In this document: in pieces, positions 24,655 to 33,021 of the stretch
Numbering within the stretch: position 1 is the stretch's first letter
How the letters are laid out: the number at the start of each line of letters is the position of its first letter
NCBI RefSeq assembly: GCF_900106785.1
Contig: NZ_LT629845.1
Coordinates: 1,190,799 to 1,231,770, forward strand
Direction of reading: 5' to 3'
DNA: 40,972 nucleotides
Source of the DNA: Prevotellamassilia timonensis
GTDB taxonomy: Bacteria; Bacteroidota; Bacteroidia; Bacteroidales; Bacteroidaceae
The notes under the pieces: generated by a model
What the model saw: only the letters and a program-made list of their open reading frames with translations
What the model was told of the DNA's origin: nothing
The model's database searches: none
Position numbers and translations under genes: made by a program

Positions 24655-24835
24655 GCAGACAGAAGTGTAGATAGTGCAGACAAATGTGTAGATAGAAGTG
24701 CAGGCAGTGCAAGCAAAAGTGCAGGTAGTGCAGGTAAAAGTGCAGGTAGTGCAGGTAAAAGTGTAGGTAGTGCAGGTAAAAGTGCAGACAGTGTAGGTAA
24801 AAGTGCAGGCAGTGTAGGTAAAAGTGTAGGTAGAA
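24655..24835 (+). repeat. 21-bp tandem repeat array between rtcB and ftsY
   Basis: About eight imperfect copies of AAAAGTGCAGGTAGTGCAGG plus T are present; each unit is two AGTGCAGGT half-units. Variants exchange GTGCAG with GTGTAG and GGT with GAC. The array is flanked by related direct repeats (24615-24662 and 24839-24892) containing GGGTTATATACACT and GCAGTGCAGACA. Because 21 is a multiple of three, long frames stay open on both strands (SAGSAGK-like and YLHFYLH-like), but neither has start, composition or context of a real gene. The remainder of 24242-25180 holds scattered GTGCAGAC words, the rtcB terminator and the ftsY promoter. Confidence 0.85.
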
Positions 24836-25066
24836 TTCGGGGTTATATACACTGCGTAAATGCTTGAAAGTCAGAGCAGTGCAGACAAAAAGTGCAGAGT
24901 GCAGACAATTTACACAAAAAGTGCCGTGGGAGATACGGCATGTGCATGTCACGGGGGCTTCAGCATTGCAGTCTGCCCACTTGCGCACCGAGCTGCTTTA
25001 AGCAGCCCACTGGCGCACTGGCATTGCTTTTCGAGCCTAATTCTCGTTTCTTTCAGTCTTTTTTCG

Positions 25067-25074
25067 TAAGTTTG
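25067..25074 (+). promoter_or_regulatory. -7 box for ftsY
   Basis: TAAGTTTG matches TAnnTTTG exactly and lies about 107 nt before the ftsY ATG. No TTG is seen at the -33 spacing, so the upstream half is weak. Confidence 0.5.
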
Positions 25075-25180
25075 CAAAAATATTTTGGGGCAATCCCATC
25101 AAATAGTTTCTTCCACCGCAACAATGATAGCAACGTGTTTGCTATACGGGCTCTGAAGGTGATAAAAACAACACAAATTC

Positions 25181-26149
25181 ATGGGTATATTTAGCATTTT
25201 CTCAAAAAAAGAAAAGAAGGAAGTTCTTGATGCCGGACTTGAAAAGACCAAGTCCAGCTTCTTTGGCAAACTCACTCGCGCCATTGCCGGCAAAAGCAAG
25301 GTGGACGACGAAGTGCTCGACCAACTTGAGGAGATACTCATCACCTCAGACGTTGGTACTGACACTACCATCGACATCATTCACCGTATAGAGGAGCGCG
25401 TGGCACGTGACAAATATGTCAACACGGCCGAGCTGCACAGCATATTGAAAGACGAAATCGGTGCGCTGCTCACTCAAAGCGGTAATGACGACACTGAAGG
25501 CTTTAACATTACAACCGACCGCAAACCCTACGTCATTATGGTGGTGGGGGTAAATGGTGTGGGCAAAACTACTACCATTGGCAAACTGGCTTACCAGTTT
25601 AAGAAAGCCGGATTGAAAGTGGTGCTCGGTGCTGCCGACACATTCCGCGCAGCCGCGGTTGAGCAGTTGGTCATTTGGGGCGAACGCGTAGGCGTGCCCG
25701 TTATCAAGCAGCAAATGGGCAGCGACCCCGCCAGTGTGGCATACGACACCGTAAATTCGGCTAAGGCGCAAGGGGCGGACGTGGTGCTTATCGACACCGC
25801 AGGCCGTTTGCACAACAAAATTGGCTTGATGAACGAGCTGACCAAGATAAAGAAGGTGATGCAAAAGGTTGTGCCTTCTGCTCCCGACGAGATATTGCTC
25901 GTGCTCGATGGCAGTACCGGGCAAAATGCCTACGAACAGGCTAAACAATTTATTAAAGCCACTGATGTGACGGCCCTGGCTATAACCAAACTTGACGGCA
26001 CGGCTAAGGGCGGTGTTGTAATAGGCATTTCACACCAGCTCAAAGTGCCTGTGAAATATATCGGGCTTGGCGAAAAAATGACCGACTTGCAGCCATTTAA
26101 CCGGCAGGAGTTTGTCAACTCGCTCTTTGAAAACTCTGAGCTGAAATAA
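25181..26149 (+). CDS. ftsY: Signal recognition particle receptor FtsY
   Basis: This 322-residue GTPase docks SRP-ribosome complexes at the inner membrane for co-translational insertion. It has a short N-terminal charged region, the helical N domain, then the NG GTPase domain: P-loop GVNGVGKTTTIGKL (about residue 123), ADTFRAAAVEQL, DTAGRLHNK, LVLDGSTGQNA, TKLDGTAKGG and the closing YIGLGEKMTDLQPF. The acidic A domain of E. coli FtsY is absent, as is usual in Bacteroidetes. It precedes rimO with a 238-bp gap in which I see no clear promoter. Confidence 0.96.
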   Translation: MGIFSIFSKKEKKEVLDAGLEKTKSSFFGKLTRAIAGKSKVDDEVLDQLEEILITSDVGTDTTIDIIHRIEERVARDKYVNTAELHSILKDEIGALLTQSGNDDTEGFNITTDRKPYVIMVVGVNGVGKTTTIGKLAYQFKKAGLKVVLGAADTFRAAAVEQLVIWGERVGVPVIKQQMGSDPASVAYDTVNSAKAQGADVVLIDTAGRLHNKIGLMNELTKIKKVMQKVVPSAPDEILLVLDGSTGQNAYEQAKQFIKATDVTALAITKLDGTAKGGVVIGISHQLKVPVKYIGLGEKMTDLQPFNRQEFVNSLFENSELK

Positions 26150-26387
26150 CAGGATTTGGGCTGACGGGTTGACGGGTAAGTATGTCATACTCTACTCAAC
26201 CACGTTAAAGTTTGAACGGCAAGAAACTTAAAAAGGTTGGCAAACTTGCCTGCACCCTCCCGCTAACTTGTCAGTTTGTTTGCTGATTACGCCAACGCGC
26301 ATATCAACTAAAGCTCAAATACCTACGCACGCCACAGGCACATACAATTCTCCCCCTACCACTACACACTCGACGCTATAACAGACA

Positions 26388-27728
26388 ATGAACAACGACA
26401 ATACGCAACAATATAAGCACAACATTGACGTCATAACCATGGGGTGCTCCAAAAACCTTGTGGACTCTGAAAAACTGCTCAGCATGTTTCAAGAGCATGG
26501 CTATATGGTGCACCATAACCCCGAACACACACATGGCGACATTGCTGTCATCAACACATGTGGCTTTATAGCCTCGGCCAAGGAGGAAAGTATCAACGAA
26601 ATTCTTGAACTCTGCGAGTTGAAGAACGACGGCGAACTTAACAAGGTGTTTGTAATGGGCTGCTTGTCGGAACGCTATATGGACGAGCTGCGCGAGGAAA
26701 TTCCCGAAGTGGACAAGTTCTACGGCAAATTTAACTGGAAGGAACTCATCAACGACTTGGAGGCGGAGGACAATGAACCGAGCACCCCCATTTGTGGCGA
26801 GGCTGCACGCGTCACCACCACGCCCAAGCACTATGCCTACATCAAAATATCGGAAGGGTGCAACCGGCACTGCGCCTATTGCGCCATTCCTATCATTACC
26901 GGCGAACACAAGAGCCGCCCGATGGAGGACATACTGAACGAGGTGCGCGAACTTGTGGGCCAAGGCGTAAAGGAGTTTCAAATTATAGCGCAAGAACTCA
27001 CTTACTACGGCATTGACCTCTATAAAGCGCAACGGCTGCCCGAACTGATTGAGCGCATGGCAGAAATCCCCGGCGTGGAGTGGATAAGGCTGCACTATGC
27101 CTACCCCACCCACTTCCCCACAGACTTGTTGCGCGTTATGCGCGAGCACGACAATGTGTGCAATTATCTGGACATTGCCCTGCAACACATCTCTGACAAT
27201 ATGCTCAGCCGCATGCAGCGCCATATTACCAAAGCTGAGACGCTCGAACTCATCGACACCATGCGCCGCGAAGTGCCGGGCATCAGTATCCGCACAACGC
27301 TCATGGTTGGTTTCCCCGGCGAAACGGAAAAAGACTTTGACGAGCTGATGGACTTTGTACGCGCAGCGCGCTTCGACCGCATGGGAGCATTTGCTTACAG
27401 CGAGGAGGAAGGCACATACGCTGCCAAACATTACCGCGACGATGTGCCCGAGGAGGTGAAGGAGCAACGCCTTGACAGGCTGATGATGCTGCAAGAGGAC
27501 ATTGCTACCGAATTGTCGGAAAACAAGGTTGGACAAACGCTTAAGGTGATTGTTGACAGACAGGAGGGTGAATACTTTATCGGACGCACGGAGGCCGATT
27601 CGCCCGAAGTGGACTGCGAAGTGCTCATTGCACGCAATGAAGATGAGCCGCTCGTAATTGGAAACTTCTACAATGTCAAAATCACCGGTAGCGAGGAGTT
27701 TGACCTTTATGGCGAAGTTGTTGACTGA
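26388..27728 (+). CDS. rimO: Ribosomal protein S12 methylthiotransferase RimO
   Basis: This 446-residue radical-SAM enzyme adds a methylthio group to the conserved Asp of ribosomal protein S12. N-terminal UPF0004 domain cysteines bind the auxiliary cluster (ITMGCSKNLVDSE, INTCGFI, VMGCLSERY). The radical-SAM motif CNRHCAYC lies at about residues 158-165. A C-terminal TRAM domain (about 375-446) binds the substrate. The INTCGFI and GCSKNLVDSEK blocks favour RimO over the tRNA enzyme MiaB. The window has the gene order ftsY-rimO-HU. Confidence 0.95.
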   Translation: MNNDNTQQYKHNIDVITMGCSKNLVDSEKLLSMFQEHGYMVHHNPEHTHGDIAVINTCGFIASAKEESINEILELCELKNDGELNKVFVMGCLSERYMDELREEIPEVDKFYGKFNWKELINDLEAEDNEPSTPICGEAARVTTTPKHYAYIKISEGCNRHCAYCAIPIITGEHKSRPMEDILNEVRELVGQGVKEFQIIAQELTYYGIDLYKAQRLPELIERMAEIPGVEWIRLHYAYPTHFPTDLLRVMREHDNVCNYLDIALQHISDNMLSRMQRHITKAETLELIDTMRREVPGISIRTTLMVGFPGETEKDFDELMDFVRAARFDRMGAFAYSEEEGTYAAKHYRDDVPEEVKEQRLDRLMMLQEDIATELSENKVGQTLKVIVDRQEGEYFIGRTEADSPEVDCEVLIARNEDEPLVIGNFYNVKITGSEEFDLYGEVVD

Positions 27729-27792
27729 TTTCGCACACACCTATGCTCCATGCAGGGCATCTGCTTTATTAAAAAGACGCGAACCATTACAT

Positions 27793-28142
27793 AATTCAAG
27801 TTTCGGATTTAGCAAGGGCGGGCTGAAAGCCCAATGGAACACATAGCCCAGGGCAAGCGAAGCGACACCCTGGGGTTCCCGCATAGTAAAGTCTCCGCGC
27901 CCTGTAAGGGCAAAAGCTTTAACCCTTTATGTTGTTATCCTTGCTTGATAGCTGATTTAGCGATCTTAAAGAGGAACATCGTATGTATATTTTGTTCAAT
28001 ACCTGCGCAATGTCTTAAAACTTTTGCCCTTACAGGGCGCGACTGCTCCAACACGCGATACCCAGGGTGCCGCTTCGCTTGCCCTGGGCTATGTGCTACA
28101 TTGGGCTTTCAGCCCGCCCTTGCTAAATCCGAAACTTGAGTT
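27793..28142. repeat. Palindromic repeat element, copy 2 (nested, 350 bp)
   Basis: Outer arms (AATTCAAGTTTCGGATTTAG and its complement) match copy 1 at 11101-11228. Nested inside are GGGCGGGCTGAAAGCCCAAT and its complement, a CATAGCCCAGGGCAAGCGAA arm, and GCGCCCTGTAAGGGCAAAAG with its complement, enclosing about 90 bp of unpaired sequence. ACAT flanks both ends, a possible target duplication. It is non-coding and fills the rimO-HU gap (27729-28169). Confidence 0.82.
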
Positions 28143-28169
28143 ACATAACACTACAAAAACCGCAGTTCT

Positions 28170-28442
28170 GTGAATAACAAAGATTTTATCAGTGCTATTG
28201 CCGCACGTACAGGCATGACAGCAAAGGCCACACAAAAAATGGCCTCAGCTTTTGTTGGCAGCATTGCCGAGAAACTTGACGATGACACACAACTTGCCGT
28301 TCAAGGCTTTGGCACTTTTGAAGTAAAAAAGAAGATGGAACGCGTCGTGGTTAACCCCGCCAACAAACAACGCAAACTCATTCCGCCCAAACTGGTGCTG
28401 GCCTTCAAACCAAGTGCCGTGCTTAAGGAAAAGATGAAATAA
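28170..28442 (+). CDS. HU-family DNA-binding protein
   Basis: This 90-residue histone-like protein starts at GTG 28170 (NNKDFISAIAARTGMTAKAT). The family core VQGFGTFEVKKK and the DNA-binding arm region RVVVNPANKQRKLIPPKLV lead to FKPSAVLKEKMK. HU dimers bend and compact DNA. The gene lies just after the palindromic element and is followed after 2-14 bp by a second HU-domain gene, so the two are likely cotranscribed. The GTG start is required because no ATG precedes the conserved N-terminus. Confidence 0.92.
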   Translation: MNNKDFISAIAARTGMTAKATQKMASAFVGSIAEKLDDDTQLAVQGFGTFEVKKKMERVVVNPANKQRKLIPPKLVLAFKPSAVLKEKMK

Positions 28443-28456
28443 AAGTGGCCAACAAT

Positions 28457-29815
28457 ATGAAGAAGAAACTGACGTTACAAGATTTCGCAGACTACATTGC
28501 ACAAAGCGAGGGTGTTGACAAAACAACAGCCGAGGCCTTTGTGCGTGCTTTCTTTGACATTATTGAAGAGGGTCTTATCGACGATAAGTTTGTTAAAATC
28601 AAGGGATTTGGCACCTTCAAATTAGTGGCCGTAAGCGAACGGGAGAGTGTTAACATCAACACGGGAGAACGCTTTCAGATAAGCGGCCACACCAAAGTTT
28701 CGTTCACGCCAGACAGCACGATGAAAGAGCTTGTCAATCGCCCATTTGCCCATTTCGAGGCTGTTGACTTGAACGACGATACGGACACGAAGGAGTTTGA
28801 AGTGATTGATGAGGAAATGGAGGAAGAAGAGCTTGACGAGGGCGACAGTGCCGACATTGACACTACTGCCACCGACGACAGTGCTGACAATAGCGACGAC
28901 CAGGACCAAGACACAACCGACACAGCCGAAACACCGAACACGAATGAGGAACAGGAACCGGCTGTGACGGCAACGACTCCAGTCACCACCGCTGGCAATG
29001 CTAAAAATGAGCCAGAACAACCTGATATAATTGATAACGACAATGGACCGGAGGCCGATAAAGAAGTAGTAGATGCAGAAGACGAAGCGCCTGCGGAACC
29101 GGACAACTGCAAGGGCGATGACAAACACCGCGAAGGACAAGAGCTGCAACCCGCCGCACAAACCGACACTGCAGAGCAAGCACACGATGAGGAAGAAAAG
29201 GACATCGTGGTAACTACGCCCGCCCCCATCAACAATCAAACGGCAAGCAGTGCTGGCACTGACAATCAGAATACGAATGCCTCAGTTGGATACACTTATA
29301 GCGAAGTGCCCGGTCCGCACAAACGAAACTGGTGGAAGGTGACAACCGCCATACTGGGCATTTTAATATTGATGGCAGCAAGCTACTTTGCCGGCTACTA
29401 CCGTATGCTCTGCCCTAACTGTAACGACAATATAGACGAACCCATTGCTGCCGACAGCAACGCTACAAACACTCTGTCTGTGCCACCCCAAGCGCAACCG
29501 CAACCTGTTGACACAACCAAGAGCACCAGCCCCACCGATACGGTTGTAAAGACCGCCACACAACCAGCCACCACACAGGCAGAAGTTGCTGCGCCAAAGA
29601 CTGAAGACACAGAAGCCACCAAAACCGCAAAGGCAGCCCATGCAAAGGAGGCTACAGCCAGGCCCACCACGCACAAGGTTAAAGTTGGCGACAACGTCTA
29701 CCGCATTGCACGAAAATATTATGGTTCGGACGAGTATGCTGAGAAGATTATCAAGGCAAACCATCTCAAGGACGCCAACAACATCACCGTTGGCATGGAC
29801 TTGAAACTGCCTTAA
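28457..29815 (+). CDS. Membrane-anchored HU-domain protein with C-terminal LysM
   Basis: The product is 452 residues from the ATG at 28457 (MKKKLTLQDFADYIAQ); a GTG at 28445 would add four residues. The HU-like DNA-binding domain (about 1-90; VKIKGFGTFKLVAVSERES) is followed by a long acidic, low-complexity linker, one transmembrane helix at about 298-318 (VTTAILGILILMAASYFAG), a proline/threonine-rich stretch and a C-terminal LysM domain (THKVKVGDNVYRIARKYYG). This topology places the DNA-binding domain in the cytoplasm and the peptidoglycan-binding domain in the periplasm, suggesting a tether between nucleoid and cell wall. The function is inferred; the domains are clear. Confidence 0.88.
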   Translation: MKKKLTLQDFADYIAQSEGVDKTTAEAFVRAFFDIIEEGLIDDKFVKIKGFGTFKLVAVSERESVNINTGERFQISGHTKVSFTPDSTMKELVNRPFAHFEAVDLNDDTDTKEFEVIDEEMEEEELDEGDSADIDTTATDDSADNSDDQDQDTTDTAETPNTNEEQEPAVTATTPVTTAGNAKNEPEQPDIIDNDNGPEADKEVVDAEDEAPAEPDNCKGDDKHREGQELQPAAQTDTAEQAHDEEEKDIVVTTPAPINNQTASSAGTDNQNTNASVGYTYSEVPGPHKRNWWKVTTAILGILILMAASYFAGYYRMLCPNCNDNIDEPIAADSNATNTLSVPPQAQPQPVDTTKSTSPTDTVVKTATQPATTQAEVAAPKTEDTEATKTAKAAHAKEATARPTTHKVKVGDNVYRIARKYYGSDEYAEKIIKANHLKDANNITVGMDLKLP

Positions 29816-29886
29816 GGGTGGCTCTAATAATTAACCTTTACAAGAGCTACTCCGCAATACGGAAGATTGGCCCATTTCATACGCAA

Positions 29887-29923
29887 ACATGTTAAGTTGT
29901 TGTTTATCAGCAACTTAACATGT
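29887..29923 (+). terminator. Terminator after the HU-LysM gene
   Basis: ACATGTTAAGTTG and CAACTTAACATGT pair over 13 bp with an 11-base loop, followed by a TTTGTCATTTTTAT T-rich stretch. Confidence 0.78.
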
Positions 29924-29972
29924 TTGTCATTTTTATACGGCACAAAAAGTACAAAAAAACCTCTTTGCACCT

Positions 29973-30004
29973 TTGCATAAATCGAAATAAAAGGCGTAAA
30001 TTTG
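29973..30004 (+). promoter_or_regulatory. Promoter for the HU-SPOR gene, placing the start at or next to the ATG
   Basis: TTG (29973-29975), a 21-bp spacer and a consensus TAAATTTG box (29997-30004). The ATG begins five bases after the box, so the transcript should be leaderless or nearly so. Confidence 0.72.
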
Positions 30005-30008
30005 CAGT

Positions 30009-31118
30009 ATGATTGAACTCTCCAGACATATTGAAAGCCTTATGCTAAAGCATGATTGTGTAATTGTGCCCGGATTGGGTGGTTTTATCACACAATATGT
30101 GCCAGCACGCCGTGTTGAAGGTGAGCAACTATTTTTGCCACCATGCCGCACTGTGGGCTTTAATCAGCAACTCACACTTAATGATGGGTTGCTAGTTCAG
30201 TCATACATGCAAGCTTACGACACAAATTATCCCGAAACGATCAAACTCATCAACGATGCAGTTAAACAGCTCAAACAAGAACTGCAAGAAAATGGCGAGT
30301 ACGAGCTTTCGGGTATTGGACGTTTGACGCTTGGCATCGGCGGAAAATATAATTTCACACCATGTGAGGCTGGTGTGTTGTCTCCCGAACTTTACGGCCT
30401 TGACACCGTTAGCATACCTAATGTGGCACAAGCCGAAAAGCAAAAGCCTGCCACAGCTGCACATGACAAGAAGAAAGTGCACATCAAACGCACTGAGAAA
30501 AATTATACCATCAGCATTAACCGCGAATTGGTTAACTACGTGGCAGCTGCCGTGGTAACCATTTTCTTCTACTTCTTGTGGGCAACACCTGTCAGCAATT
30601 CGCCACAGAATGACAAGCAGGCAGCATCTGCCATTTATGAGCAGTTATTTGACAACGCCACACAAAAGGTTGTTCAACCTAAGGAGGTTGGACCTGCCGT
30701 CATGCAAGACGCTGCCACAAATGCTGATAGTACTAACGCTTTGTTGAGCAATACATACTCAGACAATAGTATATCAACCAATGTGGCTCAGGAGGCCAAA
30801 AGCGTTCAGCCAGCAGTTCAGCCGCAAGCCGAAAGCGCTGCTACCGCCAACAACACAACGCCGACAGCTAAAACAATGCCGACGCAAGCTGGCCGTTACA
30901 CCCTGGTTTTGGCAAGTGCCATAAGCGAAAGCAATGCACAGCATTTTGCACAAAAGTTGAAACAAGAAGGCATGAAAGATGCCTCAGCCTATAAACGCGG
31001 CAGAATGGTGCGAGTGGTGTACGGACACTATGCCAACGAAAATGAGGCACAAAAAGCACTCAACACGCTGCGAAGGCATGAAGCCTTTACTGATGCTTGG
31101 GTGATGGAAATTAAATAG
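30009..31118 (+). CDS. Membrane-anchored HU-like (HU-CCDC81) protein with SPOR domain
   Basis: This 369-residue protein has an N-terminal HU-CCDC81-type region (IELSRHIESLMLKHDCVIVP, then GLGGFITQYVPARR and FNQQLTLNDGLLVQSYMQAY). A second HU-like part (ELSGIGRLTLGIGGKYNF) is followed by one transmembrane helix at about 175-195 (YVAAAVVTIFFYFLWAT). After a linker comes a C-terminal SPOR domain (about 295-369; RYTLVLASAISESNAQHFAQ). SPOR domains bind denuded peptidoglycan at division sites. The protein therefore could connect DNA, membrane and septal wall. The conserved N-terminus supports the ATG at 30009 despite the lack of an mRNA leader. Confidence 0.88.
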   Translation: MIELSRHIESLMLKHDCVIVPGLGGFITQYVPARRVEGEQLFLPPCRTVGFNQQLTLNDGLLVQSYMQAYDTNYPETIKLINDAVKQLKQELQENGEYELSGIGRLTLGIGGKYNFTPCEAGVLSPELYGLDTVSIPNVAQAEKQKPATAAHDKKKVHIKRTEKNYTISINRELVNYVAAAVVTIFFYFLWATPVSNSPQNDKQAASAIYEQLFDNATQKVVQPKEVGPAVMQDAATNADSTNALLSNTYSDNSISTNVAQEAKSVQPAVQPQAESAATANNTTPTAKTMPTQAGRYTLVLASAISESNAQHFAQKLKQEGMKDASAYKRGRMVRVVYGHYANENEAQKALNTLRRHEAFTDAWVMEIK

Positions 31119-31119
31119 A

Positions 31120-31168
31120 GGAATTAGGACAACAGACAATACACATTAAGTTCCTAATTCCTTTTTTT
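31120..31168 (+). terminator. Rho-independent terminator after the HU-SPOR gene
   Basis: GGAATTAGGA pairs with TCCTAATTCC and is followed directly by seven T (31162-31168). Confidence 0.88.
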
Positions 31169-31235
31169 ATTAACACTATACAGACATACTTCGCACAAGC
31201 TGACGAAGATGGCTGAACTAATATGACAGAACACT

Positions 31236-31760
31236 ATGAAACGTATACGCTGCCCTAAATGTGACGAATCCATTCTTTTTGACGAAACTCAATATGAGCC
31301 AGGACGTGTATTAGTATTCGAATGCCCCGAGTGCCACAAACAATTCAAAATACGCATACCTCAACCCAAGCCTGCCGCGACCACAGAAGATGAGGACGAC
31401 ACGGAACAAACTCCGGTCCTTGGCAAATTGGTAGTGTTGGAGAATGCCTTTCACTTTAAGCAGGAAATTCCCCTGTACCCTGGCGAAAACGTTGTTGGGC
31501 GACTTGTTAAAGGCTCTAATGCCAATGCCGCCATCAAGACGGTTGACCCAAGCATGGATACGACGCACTGCATCATTACTGCCAAGTTGCTGCCCAACGG
31601 CACTCCACGCTTCACACTGCGTGATGCGCCATCAAACACCGGCACTTTCCTGCAAAACGAAATTTTGGGCGACCGCGACCGTGTCATTATCAATGATGGC
31701 GATATCATTACCATCGGGGCCACAACAATGATTTTGCGCACCAATGATGACGAGGATTGA
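31236..31760 (+). CDS. FHA-domain protein with N-terminal zinc ribbon
   Basis: This 174-residue cytoplasmic protein has an MJ0042-type zinc ribbon at the N-terminus (CPKCDESI ... CPECHKQFKI), a short acidic linker, and an FHA phosphothreonine-binding domain (about residues 75-170; YPGENVVGRLV, THCIITAK, LRDAPSNTGTFLQNE). No kinase partner is nearby. FHA domains read Ser/Thr phosphorylation. The zinc-ribbon/FHA pair occurs widely in Bacteroidetes without an assigned role. Confidence 0.85.
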   Translation: MKRIRCPKCDESILFDETQYEPGRVLVFECPECHKQFKIRIPQPKPAATTEDEDDTEQTPVLGKLVVLENAFHFKQEIPLYPGENVVGRLVKGSNANAAIKTVDPSMDTTHCIITAKLLPNGTPRFTLRDAPSNTGTFLQNEILGDRDRVIINDGDIITIGATTMILRTNDDED

Positions 31761-31786
31761 TAACCCTTCAAACACTTTAGCAAACA

Positions 31787-32200
31787 ATGAAAAAAGCACT
31801 TCTTACGCTGTTCTTGGCTCTGACAAGCTGCATGTGCGCCATGGCGCAACGACCGTTTGAGGGGCACTTCTTTTGCAAGGAGCTCGGCGTTAATCTGTAC
31901 ATCAACCTCTACGAGGAAACGCTTACCGCTCCAGGATTTTCTTTTCTTGGCAAGATGCACGGCTATATGAAGGATGGCATTTATGGCACATGGATGATTA
32001 CAAAATGCCATATTGATGGTAGTTGTGCCCACATTCGCTTTAGCAATGACATTGGCTCTGACACGCAAGATGTTGAACTGAAAATTAAAGACGACAACAC
32101 CTATGCCTACCACGCCATAGGCGGAAATGCCGTGCGAAAAGCTGTGGGGCGCAAACTCGTGAAAGTGTCTGGCGACATGACGTTTGTACGCATAAAGTGA
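31787..32200 (+). CDS. Small secreted protein of unknown function
   Basis: This 137-residue protein has a signal peptide (MKKALLTLFLALTSCMCAMA, cleavage before Q about residue 21). The mature part is predicted mainly beta (GHFFCKELGVNLYINLYEET; GTWMITKCHIDGSCAHIRF), with two Cys that could pair. I do not recognise a family. It starts 26 bp after the FHA gene and is likely cotranscribed with it. Confidence 0.75.
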   Translation: MKKALLTLFLALTSCMCAMAQRPFEGHFFCKELGVNLYINLYEETLTAPGFSFLGKMHGYMKDGIYGTWMITKCHIDGSCAHIRFSNDIGSDTQDVELKIKDDNTYAYHAIGGNAVRKAVGRKLVKVSGDMTFVRIK

Positions 32201-32252
32201 ACTACCGCTAAGTTAAAGACTTAGGGAGCAAATACACTTTTCGATATTTACC

Positions 32253-32996
32253 ATGAACATACACCTTCGGCATATAGGTCAAAGCATTCTTAACACGCTT
32301 TTTCCACGCTACTGCTGCGTGTGCGGGCGACGGCTGCTCGAAAGCGAACAGGATTTGTGCCTCAACTGTTTGTTTGAGTTGCCCATGACTAATTTGCATG
32401 GTAAAAAGGGCAGCACTTTTGAGCGCATTCTTTGGGACGATGCCGTTTATACACAACATGCCAACAGCATGCTCTACTATCGTTCGAAATCAAATTACTG
32501 CCGCATCTACTTCATGTTCAAGTATCATAACCACCCTGAAATAGCAGTGAATTTTGGCAGAATGATGGCACAGGAACTTCAAGGGACTGATTTTTTTGAG
32601 GGCATTGATTGTATGGTGCCGGTGCCATTGTCACCGCAAAGAATGAAGCAACGCGGCTATAATCAAAGCGAACGACTTGCATACGGCATTAGCCTTATTA
32701 CGGGCATTCCTATTGACACAACGTCTGTCATACGCAATGTTGACAATCCTACGCAAACACACATGTCTATTAGCGAACGCCGAAGGAATGTGCAAGGCAT
32801 ATTCGAATTGGCCGATGCAGAGGCACTGCAAAACAAGCATGTACTGATTGTGGACGATGTCATTACAACCGGCAGTACTACAAGAGCCTGTGCACGTGCG
32901 GTGTTAAAGGCCGAGGGCACAAAAATCAGTATCATAAGCCTTGGCACTTCACGATTCAACAAAGAAAAGCCTAAACCCTTCTGGATAAGGCCTTAA
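32253..32996 (+). CDS. ComF-family phosphoribosyltransferase-like protein
   Basis: This 247-residue protein has an N-terminal zinc finger (RYCCVCGRRLLESEQDLCLNCL) and a C-terminal phosphoribosyltransferase fold with the PRPP-binding motif VLIVDDVITTGSTTRACA (about residues 197-215). The QRGYNQSERLA block is diagnostic of ComF/GntX proteins. ComF is linked to natural transformation in other bacteria; the biochemical activity is unproven. It converges with the next gene (26-bp gap). Confidence 0.88.
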   Translation: MNIHLRHIGQSILNTLFPRYCCVCGRRLLESEQDLCLNCLFELPMTNLHGKKGSTFERILWDDAVYTQHANSMLYYRSKSNYCRIYFMFKYHNHPEIAVNFGRMMAQELQGTDFFEGIDCMVPVPLSPQRMKQRGYNQSERLAYGISLITGIPIDTTSVIRNVDNPTQTHMSISERRRNVQGIFELADAEALQNKHVLIVDDVITTGSTTRACARAVLKAEGTKISIISLGTSRFNKEKPKPFWIRP

Positions 32997-33021
32997 CCTT
33001 TGCACCACAAGCTGAAATGGT

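Noticed and set aside
24517-24988. Genes in the 21-bp repeat array on either strand
   Set aside because: Both frames are open only because the unit length is a multiple of three; composition is pure repeat and no promoter or homologue is evident.
26376-27740. 454-codon minus-strand frame opposite rimO
   Set aside because: A shadow of the high-quality rimO coding sequence, which has all family motifs.
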